Origin: Streptomyces chrestomyceticus JCM 4735
GTDB lineage: Bacteria > Actinomycetota > Actinomycetes > Streptomycetales > Streptomycetaceae
Direction of reading: 5' to 3'
NCBI RefSeq assembly: GCF_003865135.1
Contig: NZ_BHZC01000001.1
Coordinates: 7,254,001 to 7,318,000, forward strand
DNA: 64,000 nt
The notes below the pieces were generated by a model that was not told where the DNA came from, searched no databases, and worked only from the letters and a program-made list of their open reading frames with translations. Shown piece after piece: positions 26,151 to 34,412 of this stretch. The stretch's first letter is position 1, and every line of letters starts with the position of its first letter. Made by a program: the position numbers and the translations under genes.

Positions 26151-27623
26151 GTGACGTCCCGTACTCCGCGCGACTCCCGGCTCCGACTCGTCCCCCGTCA
26201 ACCGATTGCCGCCGCCCGCCGAGCGGTGAGCACCCGGGCCGCCCGGCCGGCGCCCCGGCCGCCGCAGGGCACACCGCCGCCCGCGGAACTGGCCCGGCAG
26301 GCCCGCGCCGGCCTGGCCGGTGCCGTACGTCTCGCCCGCTGGGCCGACGGCGAGCACGGCGCGGGCGCCGGGCTGCGGGCCGGCACGGACGGCGCCCTCC
26401 CGGCGGACGTCGCCGAACAGGCGGCGGACGACCTGCGGCTGACACCGGACCAGGTCCGTACGGACTGGGACCTGGCCCGCCTGGCCGGACTCGTCGAACT
26501 GCACGGCGGCGTGGCCCGCCCCGGCTGGCGGCTGCGCGCCTGGGAGCGCGACGACACCGCCGCGCTGCGCGGCTGGGTCGCGCTCTTCGACGCCTGGTCG
26601 CTGGCGCGCCCCGCGCCGCCCGGCGCCGGGCCGACCGCCGTCGCCGAGGTCGTCGAGGCCGTGCCGCAACTGCTGTCCCTGCTGCACCTGTCGGCCGGTC
26701 CGGTACGGCTCCCGGTCCTGCTGGACATGCTGGAACAGCGCGTCGCCGAACTCCGTACCGAGCGCTGCGAGGTGCCGTACGGACCGGACCGCGCCCCGGA
26801 CGCGGGACCCGCCGCGGCCCCGGGCACGGACCCGGGTGCGGCCCGCGCCGGAGCGGCGGGTGACACCGCGGGGGTGTCACTCGCGGAGCTCCTGGACTGG
26901 TCGCTGGACGGCCTCGCCGCCGTGGGGGCGCTCGTCGTGCGCGACGGTGCCAGGACCGGTGTGCCCGCCGAACGCGAAGCCCTGCTCACCCCCCTCGGGA
27001 ACTGGTCGGTCTGGGTCAAACTGGAACAGATCTGCGTCGCCGCGCAGAGCCCGGCGGGCAACATCGAGCAGTCCGCCGAGGCGATGCTGCGCGGCTGCGC
27101 CCGGCTGACCCCGGGTCCGGCGCGCGCCGAATACCGCGCCTGGCTCGCCGCCCGGTCCGCGGGCAGCGCGGTCGAGGAACTCCTGAGCGTCGCCCGCGGC
27201 GAGGACGCGCTGCTGCGCGGCCTCGCGTTCGAGGCGCTGCGTGCCGTCGGCGCGCCCGCCGAGCCCGCCGTACGCGCCGCCGCCGAGGAGGCGGCCCTGC
27301 GCCCGTACGCCCTGCTCTGGCTGGTCGAGCACGAGGGCGGCGACCCGGAGACCGCGCCGGACGTGCTCACCCGCGAGGAGTCCACCTGGCTGTGGGTGGA
27401 CACCGCCGCGGCCGTCGCCGACCACGGCGAGAGCCAGCTTCTGGTCCGGCACCTCGACTCGGCCGTCCAGGGCTCGGTCCCGCGCCTGCTGGAGGAGGTA
27501 CGGGCCGTCGGCCACCCGCGTACTGTGCAGGTGCTGGTCGCCCTGGCCGCCGCCCACCCGGACCCGGCCCTCGCCAAGGCCGTCCGCCGCGCCGCCTTCC
27601 AGGTGCACACCGGCGGCGCGTGA
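26151..27623 (+). CDS. Protein of unknown function, helical-repeat-like (490 aa)
   Basis: No family recognised. Soluble, Ala/Arg/Leu-rich. The N-terminal half has winged-helix-like stretches (ADDLRLTPDQVRTDWDLARLAGLVELHGG, then GWRLRAWERDD). The C-terminal part consists of repeated short amphipathic helices (AEEAALRPYALLWLVEHEG, VRAVGHPRTVQVLVALAAAHPD) reminiscent of HEAT-type repeats. A Pro/Ala/Gly-rich hinge lies around 205-240. GTG 26151 was chosen because upstream sequence is non-coding in character; its Shine-Dalgarno is weak. It is followed by a strong palindrome and stands alone. Confidence 0.7.
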   Translation: MTSRTPRDSRLRLVPRQPIAAARRAVSTRAARPAPRPPQGTPPPAELARQARAGLAGAVRLARWADGEHGAGAGLRAGTDGALPADVAEQAADDLRLTPDQVRTDWDLARLAGLVELHGGVARPGWRLRAWERDDTAALRGWVALFDAWSLARPAPPGAGPTAVAEVVEAVPQLLSLLHLSAGPVRLPVLLDMLEQRVAELRTERCEVPYGPDRAPDAGPAAAPGTDPGAARAGAAGDTAGVSLAELLDWSLDGLAAVGALVVRDGARTGVPAEREALLTPLGNWSVWVKLEQICVAAQSPAGNIEQSAEAMLRGCARLTPGPARAEYRAWLAARSAGSAVEELLSVARGEDALLRGLAFEALRAVGAPAEPAVRAAAEEAALRPYALLWLVEHEGGDPETAPDVLTREESTWLWVDTAAAVADHGESQLLVRHLDSAVQGSVPRLLEEVRAVGHPRTVQVLVALAAAHPDPALAKAVRRAAFQVHTGGA

Positions 27624-27627
27624 CGCC

Positions 27628-27653
27628 CCCGGGGGCGGGCGCCCGCCCCCGGG
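27628..27653. terminator. Palindromic terminator after the helical-repeat protein
   Basis: CCCGGGGGCGGGC at 27628-27640 is followed at once by its reverse complement at 27641-27653. A second small GGCACC/GGTGCC hairpin follows. Together they separate convergent genes. Confidence 0.7.
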
Positions 27654-27700
27654 AACGGCACCGACGGTGCCGCTCCTCCCAGCGCGCTGCCGGCGCCGCC

Positions 27701-28126
27701 TCAGGCCCTCGGCACCGCCGGTGTGTACGTGCCGAACGTCCAGAGATTGCCCTCCAGATCGCGGGCCGTGTACTCCCGGGAGCCGTAGTCCTGGTCCGTG
27801 AGCGGCAGCGCTATCTCCACCCCGGCCTGCCCGGCCCGGCGATGATGCGCGTCCGGGTCCGCGACGGTCACGTACACACCGACCGGGCCGCCGTCGCCCA
27901 GCGCCTCCTCGTACGTCCCGCCGACGCCCTTCGAGCCCAGCATCACCACGCCGTTGCCGAAGGACAGCTCGGCGTGCAGCACCGTGCCGTCCTCGCTCTC
28001 GTACAGCGCGCTCTGCGCGAAGCCGAAGGCTTCCGTCAGTTGTTTGATCGCCGCCTTCGCGTCGCGGTAGTGCAGCGTCGGGCAGAACGTGGGGGTCCCT
28101 GCCGTCCCTGCCGCCACGTCGGTCAT
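27701..28126 (-). CDS. VOC-family protein, glyoxalase/bleomycin-resistance-like (141 aa)
   Basis: PhnB/glyoxalase-type single VOC domain: FCPTLHYRDAKAAIKQLTEAFGF, LHAELSFGNGVVMLGS, VGVYVTVADPDAHHRRA, YGSREYTARDLEGNLWTFGTY. The ATG (complement 28124-28126) follows AAAGGTGAT. Members of this group are often of unknown ligand or act in detoxification or fosfomycin/bleomycin binding; no metal-binding set diagnostic of a given activity is evident. It is monocistronic. Confidence 0.85.
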   Translation of the reverse strand: MTDVAAGTAGTPTFCPTLHYRDAKAAIKQLTEAFGFAQSALYESEDGTVLHAELSFGNGVVMLGSKGVGGTYEEALGDGGPVGVYVTVADPDAHHRRAGQAGVEIALPLTDQDYGSREYTARDLEGNLWTFGTYTPAVPRA

Positions 28127-28292
28127 GACGATCACCTTTCCCATCCTGCGATCAGGTCGCTCCGAGCCCCGCTCTGAGACCCACATCACAGTCTGGCACC
28201 AGGGTCTGACAACGCCCCCCGAACACCCCCGGATGCCCTCTGACCAGCGCCGCGCCGAGCCGCACCACCATCCGCCCCCCGCTCCGCCGCAT

Positions 28293-29183
28293 TCAGCGGA
28301 ACGTGTCGCAGCGCCCGGCGTCCCCCGTGCGGAACCCGGCCGAGAACCACCGCTGCCGCTGCGCCGCCGACCCGTGCGTCCAGCTCTCCGGCGTGACCCG
28401 GCCCTGGAACCGCTCCTGGATCCGGTCGTCGCCGACCGCGGCCGCCGCGTCGAGTCCGTCCCGTACGTCCTCCTCGGTGAGGCTGGTGATCAGCGGCCGC
28501 CCGGTGGACTCCTCCGGCGTCCCGGTGGCGTGCCGGGCCCACACCCCCGCGTAGCAGTCGGCCTGCAGCTCCACCTTCACCGAAGCGCTGTCCGCGCCCG
28601 GCCGCCCGCCCTGGGACCGGCGCAGCGTGCCGGACAGGTTCTGCACGTGGTGCCCGTACTCGTGAGCCACCACATATGCCTGCGCGAACGGCCCGCCCCG
28701 GGCGCCGAACTTCGTGCGCAGCTCGCGGAAGAAGTCCAGGTCCAGGTAGACCTTGCGGTCCCCAGGACAGTAGAACGGCCCGACGGCCGAGGTCGCGGCC
28801 CCGCACGCGGTGTCCGTCCGGCCGGTGAAGAAGACCGTCGGCGCCCGTCCGTACGAGGCGCCGCGCCGCCGGAACTCCTGCTGCCAGAAGGACTGGGCGC
28901 TGTTGACGACCGCCACGATCCGGCAGTCCTCCCTGCTGTTGGCGTCCTGCCCGGTACGGCACCGTTCCTGGACCCGTTCCGCCGAGGAGGCGGTGGCTTC
29001 CGGGGGACGGTCCGACTCCGTCAGCCCCAGTTCGTCGGGGCCGATGCCGAAGAACAGGCCGGCGACGAGCGCGATGAGACCCGCCAGCCCGCCGCCGATC
29101 GTGGCCCGCCCGCCGGGCAGCCGGCTGCCCCGCTGGTCCTGGACCTGCGAGGTGTCCAGCCCGGCGTCGTCGTCGAACTGCAT
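28293..29183 (-). CDS. Neutral zinc metallopeptidase, YpfJ family (296 aa)
   Basis: N-terminal cytosolic segment [19 protein letters not shown], a single transmembrane helix at about 29-48, then an extracytoplasmic zincin domain. The zinc motif HEYGHH lies at 174-179, with conserved [16 protein letters not shown] before it and [15 protein letters not shown] (third ligand region) after it. Cysteines probably form disulfides. The ATG with complement 29181-29183 matches the family start MQFDDDA. Physiological substrates are unknown. Confidence 0.9.
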   Translation of the reverse strand: MQFDDDAGLDTSQVQDQRGSRLPGGRATIGGGLAGLIALVAGLFFGIGPDELGLTESDRPPEATASSAERVQERCRTGQDANSREDCRIVAVVNSAQSFWQQEFRRRGASYGRAPTVFFTGRTDTACGAATSAVGPFYCPGDRKVYLDLDFFRELRTKFGARGGPFAQAYVVAHEYGHHVQNLSGTLRRSQGGRPGADSASVKVELQADCYAGVWARHATGTPEESTGRPLITSLTEEDVRDGLDAAAAVGDDRIQERFQGRVTPESWTHGSAAQRQRWFSAGFRTGDAGRCDTFR

Positions 29184-29377
29184 GGCCGCACCGCCCTCCG
29201 CCGCGCCCTCCCGGCGGCGCACACCGCCTCGCCCCATCCAGCCGCGCCCGCCGCCGGACCGCGACCCCGGGCGGCCGAACGGGCGAGGGGAGCGGGGGAG
29301 GGGAGCAGGGGAGGAGCAGGTCAGGGCGGGCCCGTACGGCCGGACCGGGACCGGACCGCGGCCGTCCGGCAGCCCGG

Positions 29378-29406
29378 GAAAACTGGTTGCACGTCACCGC
29401 TAGACT
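29378..29406 (+). promoter_or_regulatory. Promoter of the ABC-F leader transcript
   Basis: TAGACT at 29401-29406 is a good -10 hexamer. The expected start point is 29413-29414, exactly at the ATG of the uORF, so the transcript would be leaderless. The -35 region (GGAAAAC around 29377-29383) is weak. Confidence 0.6.
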
Positions 29407-29413
29407 GGTCCGT

Positions 29414-29437
29414 ATGGCAATTCTCCTCGTGCATTAG
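29414..29437 (+). CDS. Seven-codon leaderless upstream ORF (MAILLVH)
   Basis: ATG-GCA-ATT-CTC-CTC-GTG-CAT-TAG. It starts 7 bases after the -10 hexamer, so the ribosome would load on a leaderless mRNA. It is rich in hydrophobic residues, and its stop is followed directly by an 11-bp hairpin. It precedes an ABC-F gene by 120 bp. ABC-F resistance genes in several bacteria are controlled by leader-peptide stalling or attenuation, which this layout fits. No experimental support is visible. Confidence 0.55.
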   Translation: MAILLVH

Positions 29438-29487
29438 ACGGCGCAGGCACGCCGCCCCCGCCGCCCGTCCGCACAGGCTTGTGCCGT
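29438..29487 (+). promoter_or_regulatory. Leader hairpin (possible attenuator) between uORF and ABC-F gene
   Basis: ACGGCGCAGGC (29438-29448) pairs along its full length, with G-U pairs, to GCTTGTGCCGT (29477-29487). The left arm begins at the base after the uORF stop codon, so a ribosome on the uORF would occlude it. Role inferred. Confidence 0.5.
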
Positions 29488-29557
29488 GTACGGGGCGCGC
29501 CGCGCGGCCGTGATCACCCGTCCTTTCCGCTGTCCTCGTCTGCCCTGGAGTCTTCCC

Positions 29558-31156
29558 TTGATCACCGCCTCCGGCCTGGAGCTGCGCGCCGGCGCCCGCG
29601 TCCTCATCGAGTCCGCCTCCTTCCGTATCGCCAAGGGCGACCGGATCGGCCTGGTCGGCCGCAACGGAGCGGGCAAGACGACCCTCACCAAGGTCCTGGC
29701 GGGCGAGGGCATCCCCGCCGCCGGCACCGTCACCCGCTCCGGCGACGTCGGCTACCTGCCGCAGGACCCGCGCACCGGCGACCTGGACGTCCTCGCCCGC
29801 GACCGCATCCTCTCCGCCCGCGGCCTGGACGCGGTCCTGCGCAAGATGCGCGAGAACGAGGACCGGATGTCCAACGGCAAGGGCGCCACCCGCGAAAAGG
29901 CGATGAAGAAGTACGAGCGCCTGGAGACGGAGTTCCTGACCAAGGGCGGCTACGCGGCCGAGGCGGAGGCCGCGACCATCGCCGCCAGCCTGGGCCTGCC
30001 GGACCGCATCCTCGGCCAGCCCCTGCACACCCTCTCCGGCGGCCAGCGGCGCCGCGTCGAGCTGGCCCGGATCCTCTTCTCGGACTCCGACACGCTGCTC
30101 CTGGACGAGCCGACCAACCACCTCGACGCCGACTCGATCGTCTGGCTGCGCGACTACCTGAAGAACTACCGCGGCGGCTTCATCGTGATCTCCCACGACG
30201 TCGACCTGGTCGAGACCGTGGTGAACAAGGTGTTCTACCTGGACGCCAACCGCTCCGAGATCGACATCTACAACATGGGCTGGAAGCTCTACCAGCAGCA
30301 GCGCGAGGCCGACGAGAAGCGCCGTAAGCGCGAGCGCGCCAACGCCGAGAAGAAGGCCGCGCAGCTCCACTCGCAGGCCGACAAGATGCGGGCCAAGGCC
30401 ACCAAGACCGTCGCCGCGCAGAACATGGCCAAGCGCGCCGACAAGCTGCTCGCCGGACTGGACGCCAAGCGCGCCTCCGACAAGGTCGCCAAGCTGCGCT
30501 TCCCGGACCCCGCGCCCTGCGGCAAGACCCCGCTGACCGCCGAGGGCCTGTCGAAGTCGTACGGCTCGCTGGAGATCTTCACCGATGTCGACCTGGCCAT
30601 CGACAAGGGCTCACGGGTCGTCATCCTCGGGCTGAACGGCGCGGGCAAGACGACGCTGCTGCGGCTGCTGGCAGGGGTGGAGAAACCGGACACCGGCGAG
30701 GTGCGCCCCGGGCACGGCCTGAAGCTGGGCTACTACGCCCAGGAGCACGAGACGCTGGACCCGGACCGCACGGTCCTGGAGAACATGCGCTCGGCCGCGC
30801 CGGACATGGACCTGGTCGACATCCGCAAGACGCTCGGCTCCTTCCTGTTCTCCGGTGACGACGTCGACAAGCCCGCCGGCGTGCTCTCCGGCGGCGAGAA
30901 GACCCGGCTGGCGCTGGCCACCCTGGTCGTCTCCTCCGCCAACGTGCTCCTCCTGGACGAGCCGACCAACAACCTCGACCCGGCCAGCCGCGAGGAGATC
31001 CTCGGCGCGCTGCACACCTTCACCGGCGCCGTGGTGCTGGTCTCCCACGACGAGGGCGCGGTGGACGCCCTCCAGCCGGAGCGCATCATCCTGCTGCCCG
31101 ACGGGGTCGAGGACCTCTGGGGCCAGGACTACGCGGACCTCGTCGCGCTGGCCTGA
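29558..31156 (+). CDS. ABC-F family ATPase, ribosome-associated (532 aa)
   Basis: Two ABC domains and no membrane segments. The first has Walker A GRNGAGKTT (34-42), signature LSGGQRRRVELARIL and LLLDEPTNHLD. The second has GLNGAGKTT, LSGGEKTRLALATL and LLLDEPTNNLD. They are joined by a long charged linker rich in Lys/Arg (READEKRRKRERANAEKKAA), the P-site tRNA interaction motif region of ABC-F proteins. TTG 29558 follows GGAG at good spacing and gives ITASGLELRAGARVL. It acts on ribosomes as a translation factor or antibiotic protection protein. Strong terminator downstream. Confidence 0.92.
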   Translation: MITASGLELRAGARVLIESASFRIAKGDRIGLVGRNGAGKTTLTKVLAGEGIPAAGTVTRSGDVGYLPQDPRTGDLDVLARDRILSARGLDAVLRKMRENEDRMSNGKGATREKAMKKYERLETEFLTKGGYAAEAEAATIAASLGLPDRILGQPLHTLSGGQRRRVELARILFSDSDTLLLDEPTNHLDADSIVWLRDYLKNYRGGFIVISHDVDLVETVVNKVFYLDANRSEIDIYNMGWKLYQQQREADEKRRKRERANAEKKAAQLHSQADKMRAKATKTVAAQNMAKRADKLLAGLDAKRASDKVAKLRFPDPAPCGKTPLTAEGLSKSYGSLEIFTDVDLAIDKGSRVVILGLNGAGKTTLLRLLAGVEKPDTGEVRPGHGLKLGYYAQEHETLDPDRTVLENMRSAAPDMDLVDIRKTLGSFLFSGDDVDKPAGVLSGGEKTRLALATLVVSSANVLLLDEPTNNLDPASREEILGALHTFTGAVVLVSHDEGAVDALQPERIILLPDGVEDLWGQDYADLVALA

Positions 31157-31178
31157 GGGCCGCCCGGGGACCGGGAGG

Positions 31179-31219
31179 GATCAAGGGCGTATGGATCATT
31201 CGGCCGACAGGTGATCCAT
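31179..31219. promoter_or_regulatory. GATC cluster upstream of gbn
   Basis: Three GATC sites at 31179-31182, 31194-31197 and 31213-31216; the last two lie in an inverted repeat ATGGATCA (31191-31198) / TGATCCAT (31212-31219). A fourth is at 31461-31464, 39 bases before the gbn start. Gbn is described as a GATC-binding nucleoid protein, so this may be an autoregulatory site. Confidence 0.45.
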
Positions 31220-31261
31220 CATCTGAGTGAGAGCGGCTCGTACATCGGCGAGCCTCCCTGT

Positions 31262-31290
31262 GACGGCCGGGCCCCAAGGGCCCGGCCGTC
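31262..31290 (+). terminator. Terminator downstream of the ABC-F gene
   Basis: GACGGCCGGGCCC (31262-31274), loop CAA, and GGGCCCGGCCGTC (31278-31290), followed by ATCATTT. It is 105 bp after the ABC-F stop and 212 bp before gbn. Confidence 0.88.
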
Positions 31291-31502
31291 ATCATTTCGT
31301 ACCAGCCCCCTCTGACCTGCTCGTTCGCGGAAAACTCCGTGGTCGGAGCGGTGAGATTCCTAACGGAACCCCTAATTCCAAGAGTCAATACGGCGCCGCC
31401 GACGCCAAACGATGTCCCACGGACCTTGCTGAATGGGTGGCCAGGACGGCCGGGAGGGGTGATCATGAGAGTCCAGAGCGCACTTCCCACGAGGAGGCAC
31501 GG

Positions 31503-31724
31503 GTGGCCGAGACTCTGAAGAAGGGCAGCCGGGTGACCGGCGCCGCGCGCGAGAAGCTCGCGGCAGACCTGAAGAAGAAGTACGACTCCGGAGCGAGCAT
31601 CCGGGCGCTGGCCGAAGAGACCGGCCGCTCCTACGGGTTCGTGCACCGGATGCTCAGCGAATCCGGTGTGACCCTGCGGGGTCGTGGCGGAGCCACCAGG
31701 GGCAAGAAGGCCGCCTCGGCCTGA
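31503..31724 (+). CDS. gbn: Gbn-like small HTH nucleoid-associated protein (73 aa)
   Basis: Short basic protein with one helix-turn-helix: KKKYDSGASIRALAEETGRS followed by YGFVHRMLSESGVTLRGRGG, ending in a basic RGKKAASA tail. From memory it closely matches SCO1839, described as the actinobacterial GATC-binding nucleoid-associated protein Gbn, and the position next to an ABC-F gene and an enoyl-CoA hydratase fits. GTG 31503 follows GAGGAGG at 31491-31497. It probably binds widely on the chromosome rather than acting as a local regulator. GATC sites cluster upstream. Confidence 0.82.
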   Translation: MAETLKKGSRVTGAAREKLAADLKKKYDSGASIRALAEETGRSYGFVHRMLSESGVTLRGRGGATRGKKAASA

Positions 31725-31845
31725 CCGAGGCGTTCCGCTCCGGGAGCTACGGTGCCACCCGGTCGGTCGAGCAGGCGACCGGGTGGTTACTGTTCAGTCA
31801 CTTAAGCACGCACGTGCGGTCGGCTGACTGACTCGGAGGCGCCCC

Positions 31846-32625
31846 ATGACCCTGCTCGACAAGGACGGTGTGCGGCTCACCGTGGACGACGTGATCGCCA
31901 CGGTGACCCTCGCCGGACCGGCCAAACGCAACGCGCAGTCGCCCGCCATGTGGCGGGCGCTGGCCGAGGCCGGATCACTGGTGCCGGGAGACGTCCGGAT
32001 CGTGGTGCTGCGCGGCGAGGGCAAGTCCTTCTCCGCCGGCCTGGACCGGCAGGCGTTCACGCCCGAAGGCTTCGACGGCGAACCGTCGTTCCTCGACATG
32101 GCACGCGGCCCGGACAGCGAACTGGACGCCACCATCGCCGAGTACCAGGAAGCGTTCACCTGGTGGCGGCGGAACGACGTGGTATCCATCGCCGCTGTCC
32201 AGGGCCATGCGATCGGCGCCGGCTTCCAGCTCGCGCTCGCCTGTGACCTGCGGGTGTGTGCCGACGACGCGCAGTTCGCCATGCGGGAGACCAGCCTCGG
32301 TCTGGTGCCGGACCTGACCGGCACCCACCCCCTGGTCGCCCTGGTCGGCTACGCCCGCGCGCTGGAGATCTGCGCCACCGGCCGCTTCGTCCACGCCGAC
32401 GAGGCCGAACGCATCGGCCTGGCCAACCTCGTGGTGCCCGCAGCCGACCTGGACGGTGCGGTCGCTGACCTGGCGGGCGCCCTCGTCGCCGCGCCGCGGG
32501 ATGCCGTCATCGAAACCAAGGCCCTGCTGAGGGGCGCCGCCTCCCGTACGTACGAGGAGCAGCGGGCCGCCGAACGCGCCGCGCAGGCACGCCGGCTGCG
32601 GGACCTGGCGGGTCTGGGCGAGTAG
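31846..32625 (+). CDS. Enoyl-CoA hydratase/isomerase family protein (259 aa)
   Basis: Crotonase fold: VTLAGPAKRNAQSPAMWRAL, oxyanion-hole region SFSAGLDRQAF, and the second oxyanion segment IAAVQGHAIGAGFQLALACDLR. RETSLGLVPDLTGTHPL follows; it carries an Asp where many hydratases have the catalytic Glu, so the exact reaction is open. ATG 31846 follows CGGAGG. It lies 121 bp after gbn with its own promoter region and ends 16 bp from a convergent gene. Confidence 0.86.
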   Translation: MTLLDKDGVRLTVDDVIATVTLAGPAKRNAQSPAMWRALAEAGSLVPGDVRIVVLRGEGKSFSAGLDRQAFTPEGFDGEPSFLDMARGPDSELDATIAEYQEAFTWWRRNDVVSIAAVQGHAIGAGFQLALACDLRVCADDAQFAMRETSLGLVPDLTGTHPLVALVGYARALEICATGRFVHADEAERIGLANLVVPAADLDGAVADLAGALVAAPRDAVIETKALLRGAASRTYEEQRAAERAAQARRLRDLAGLGE

Positions 32626-32641
32626 CGGCGCACCGGGCCGC

Positions 32642-33451
32642 TCAGGGGGTGGCGGGCGGTTCGAGGGCGGCGACGAGCACCGCGACCGTGGGCCGTTTTC
32701 CGCCGCCCGCCGACGGCCCGCTGCCCGTCGGCTGCCTGCCGTCCGCCGACTGTCCTGCGCCCGCCGTCTGCCCCGCAGCCGCCGCCTTCCCGACCGCGTC
32801 GCGCACCTCCCGCGCCACATCCAGCGTCCGCCGGTCCGCCGCGACGGCCAGTTGGACGAGTACGTGCCCGTCCTCCTCGCGCACCGGCCGGGACAGCGCC
32901 CCCAAGGCCGATACGAGCCGCACGGCCCCCGGGACACGCAGCACGGCCGCCTCCAGAGGACCGGCATCGTCGGCGGTGGCCCCGCCCCCGCCCGGCGCGC
33001 CGCCGGGGAAGGGGGAAGCGTCGTCGCCCTGGCCGCCGCCCGCTCCCTCTTCCTCCTCGTCGAGCAGGTCCGTGACCCGCACATCGACGACGGACACCTC
33101 CAGCCCCAGCCGCTCCGCCGCACACGCCAGCAGCGCTTCCCGCAGCAGGCCCGCGGAGGCCGGAACCGGACGTCCGGCCGTGGCCGCGACGTCCGCCTCG
33201 ATCAGCAGTGGCCCCGGCGGCAGCGCGCTCGGCGGCGGCGGAACCGCCGCTTCCGGCGCGGCGTCCGCGTCCGCCAAGGACAGCCGGAGCGTACCGATCC
33301 GCAGTCCCGGCAGCGCGTCACCCGCCTGCCGCAGCACTCCGGCGGCCGCCCGTTCGGCGATCCACGCCCCGTCCGCCGGGCCGCCCAGCGGCAGCAGCCG
33401 GCCGAGTCCGAGCTGCCGCCGTACCGCCGTCACCAACTGGTCACCGGCCAC
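32642..33451 (-). CDS. Nucleopolyhedrovirus P10-like family protein, possibly an Asp23-like homologue (269 aa)
   Basis: Streptomyces proteins of this type are annotated, as I recall, as nucleopolyhedrovirus P10 family; the name is historical. Two similar segments can be seen. Residues about 80-128 (LLIEADVAATAGRPVPASAG, then LRLGLEVSVVDVRVTDLLD-like) and about 165-215 (GHVLVQLAVAADRRTLDVAREV) have the beta-alpha pattern of Asp23/Gls24 domains. Linkers are Gly/Ala-rich. It is divergent from the Asp23 gene 33644-34126, 192 bp apart, so it is likely part of the same envelope-stress module. Confidence 0.65.
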   Translation of the reverse strand: MAGDQLVTAVRRQLGLGRLLPLGGPADGAWIAERAAAGVLRQAGDALPGLRIGTLRLSLADADAAPEAAVPPPPSALPPGPLLIEADVAATAGRPVPASAGLLREALLACAAERLGLEVSVVDVRVTDLLDEEEEGAGGGQGDDASPFPGGAPGGGGATADDAGPLEAAVLRVPGAVRLVSALGALSRPVREEDGHVLVQLAVAADRRTLDVAREVRDAVGKAAAAGQTAGAGQSADGRQPTGSGPSAGGGKRPTVAVLVAALEPPATP

Positions 33452-33643
33452 CGGCCGTCACCTCTTTCCCGAACAGTCCTTCCACCTTGCCGCACACCCG
33501 GCCGCGCGGCAGGGCCACGTACACGAATGGCGGCATCCGGACCACCCCGCTGCCGCATCCCCGCAGCGGGCCGGGGGAAGCCGTCCTACTGTGGAAATCG
33601 GAGCGGCTTGCAGCTCCGACCCCTCGGAAAGGGACGATCGGCG

Positions 33644-34126
33644 ATGACCGAGAGCGCACAAGGTAACCGGCCCGAGCCGCGGACCGGAGAGTCGCAGGGC
33701 AAGACGCTGGGAGCCAAGCGGGGCGGCGGCGACCCCGCGACCCGCGGGCGTACCACCATCGCCGACGGCGTCGTGGAGAAGATCGCCGGAATGGCGGCCC
33801 GCGACGTCGTGGGCGTGCACGCGATGGGCAGCGGCTTCGCCCGCACGCTCGGCGCGGTGCGGGACCGGGTCCCCGGCGGCAGCAAGTCGGTGACCCGCGG
33901 TGTGAAGGCCGAGGTCGGCGAGGTGCAGACCGCGCTGGACCTGGAGATCGTCGTCGAGTACGGCGTCTCCATCGCGGACCTCGCGCGGGCCGTACGGGAG
34001 AACGTCATCTCCGCCGTGGAGCGGATGACGGGCCTGGAGGTCGTCGAGGTCAACATCGCGGTCAGCGACGTGAAGCTGCCCGACGACGAGGAGGACGAGG
34101 ACGACGAGGAGCCGCGCCTCCAGTAG
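33644..34126 (+). CDS. Asp23/Gls24 family envelope stress response protein (160 aa)
   Basis: After a disordered polar N-terminus (to about 35) the Asp23 domain is clear: TTIADGVVEKIAGMAARDVVGVHAM, TALDLEIVVEYGVSIADLARAVREN, VISAVERMTGLEVVEVNIAVSDVKL. The C-terminus is a run of Asp/Glu. ATG 33644 follows GGAAAGGGA. Asp23 proteins are membrane-associated through AmaP; here an AmaP-like protein is encoded four genes downstream. First gene of a five-gene cluster. Confidence 0.9.
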   Translation: MTESAQGNRPEPRTGESQGKTLGAKRGGGDPATRGRTTIADGVVEKIAGMAARDVVGVHAMGSGFARTLGAVRDRVPGGSKSVTRGVKAEVGEVQTALDLEIVVEYGVSIADLARAVRENVISAVERMTGLEVVEVNIAVSDVKLPDDEEDEDDEEPRLQ

Positions 34127-34208
34127 GGCGGTCCGGTTCCGACAGAGACAGCGCCGGGGCTCCGCTCCGCAGGACCCGGCCGGGGTGGTAGCGAAGGGAA
34201 GCGCGTAG

Positions 34209-34406
34209 ATGAGCATGGCCGTGGTCGGTCTGTTGGCCGGAATGGCGCTGGGCTTCGCCGGATACTTCGGCGGTTTCGGGGCCTTCGTGCTGGTGGCGGC
34301 GCTGGGCGCCATCGGATTCATCGTCGGGAAGTTCGTGGACGGAGACCTGGAGGCCGGAGAGTTCTTCCGGACCCGTACGGGCGACCGCGACGGCCGGCGG
34401 AGGTGA
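34209..34406 (+). CDS. Small membrane protein of the Asp23 cluster, DUF2273-like (65 aa)
   Basis: One long hydrophobic region (AVVGLLAGMALGFAGYFGG, then FGAFVLVAALGAIGFIVGKF), which could be two short helices, followed by a charged tail DGDLEAGEFFRTRTGDRDGRRR. DUF2273-type small proteins accompany Asp23 and AmaP in Gram-positive bacteria, and the size and layout fit. It starts 82 bp after the first Asp23 gene and 6 bp before the second. Confidence 0.8.
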   Translation: MSMAVVGLLAGMALGFAGYFGGFGAFVLVAALGAIGFIVGKFVDGDLEAGEFFRTRTGDRDGRRR

Positions 34407-34412
34407 CGCCCG

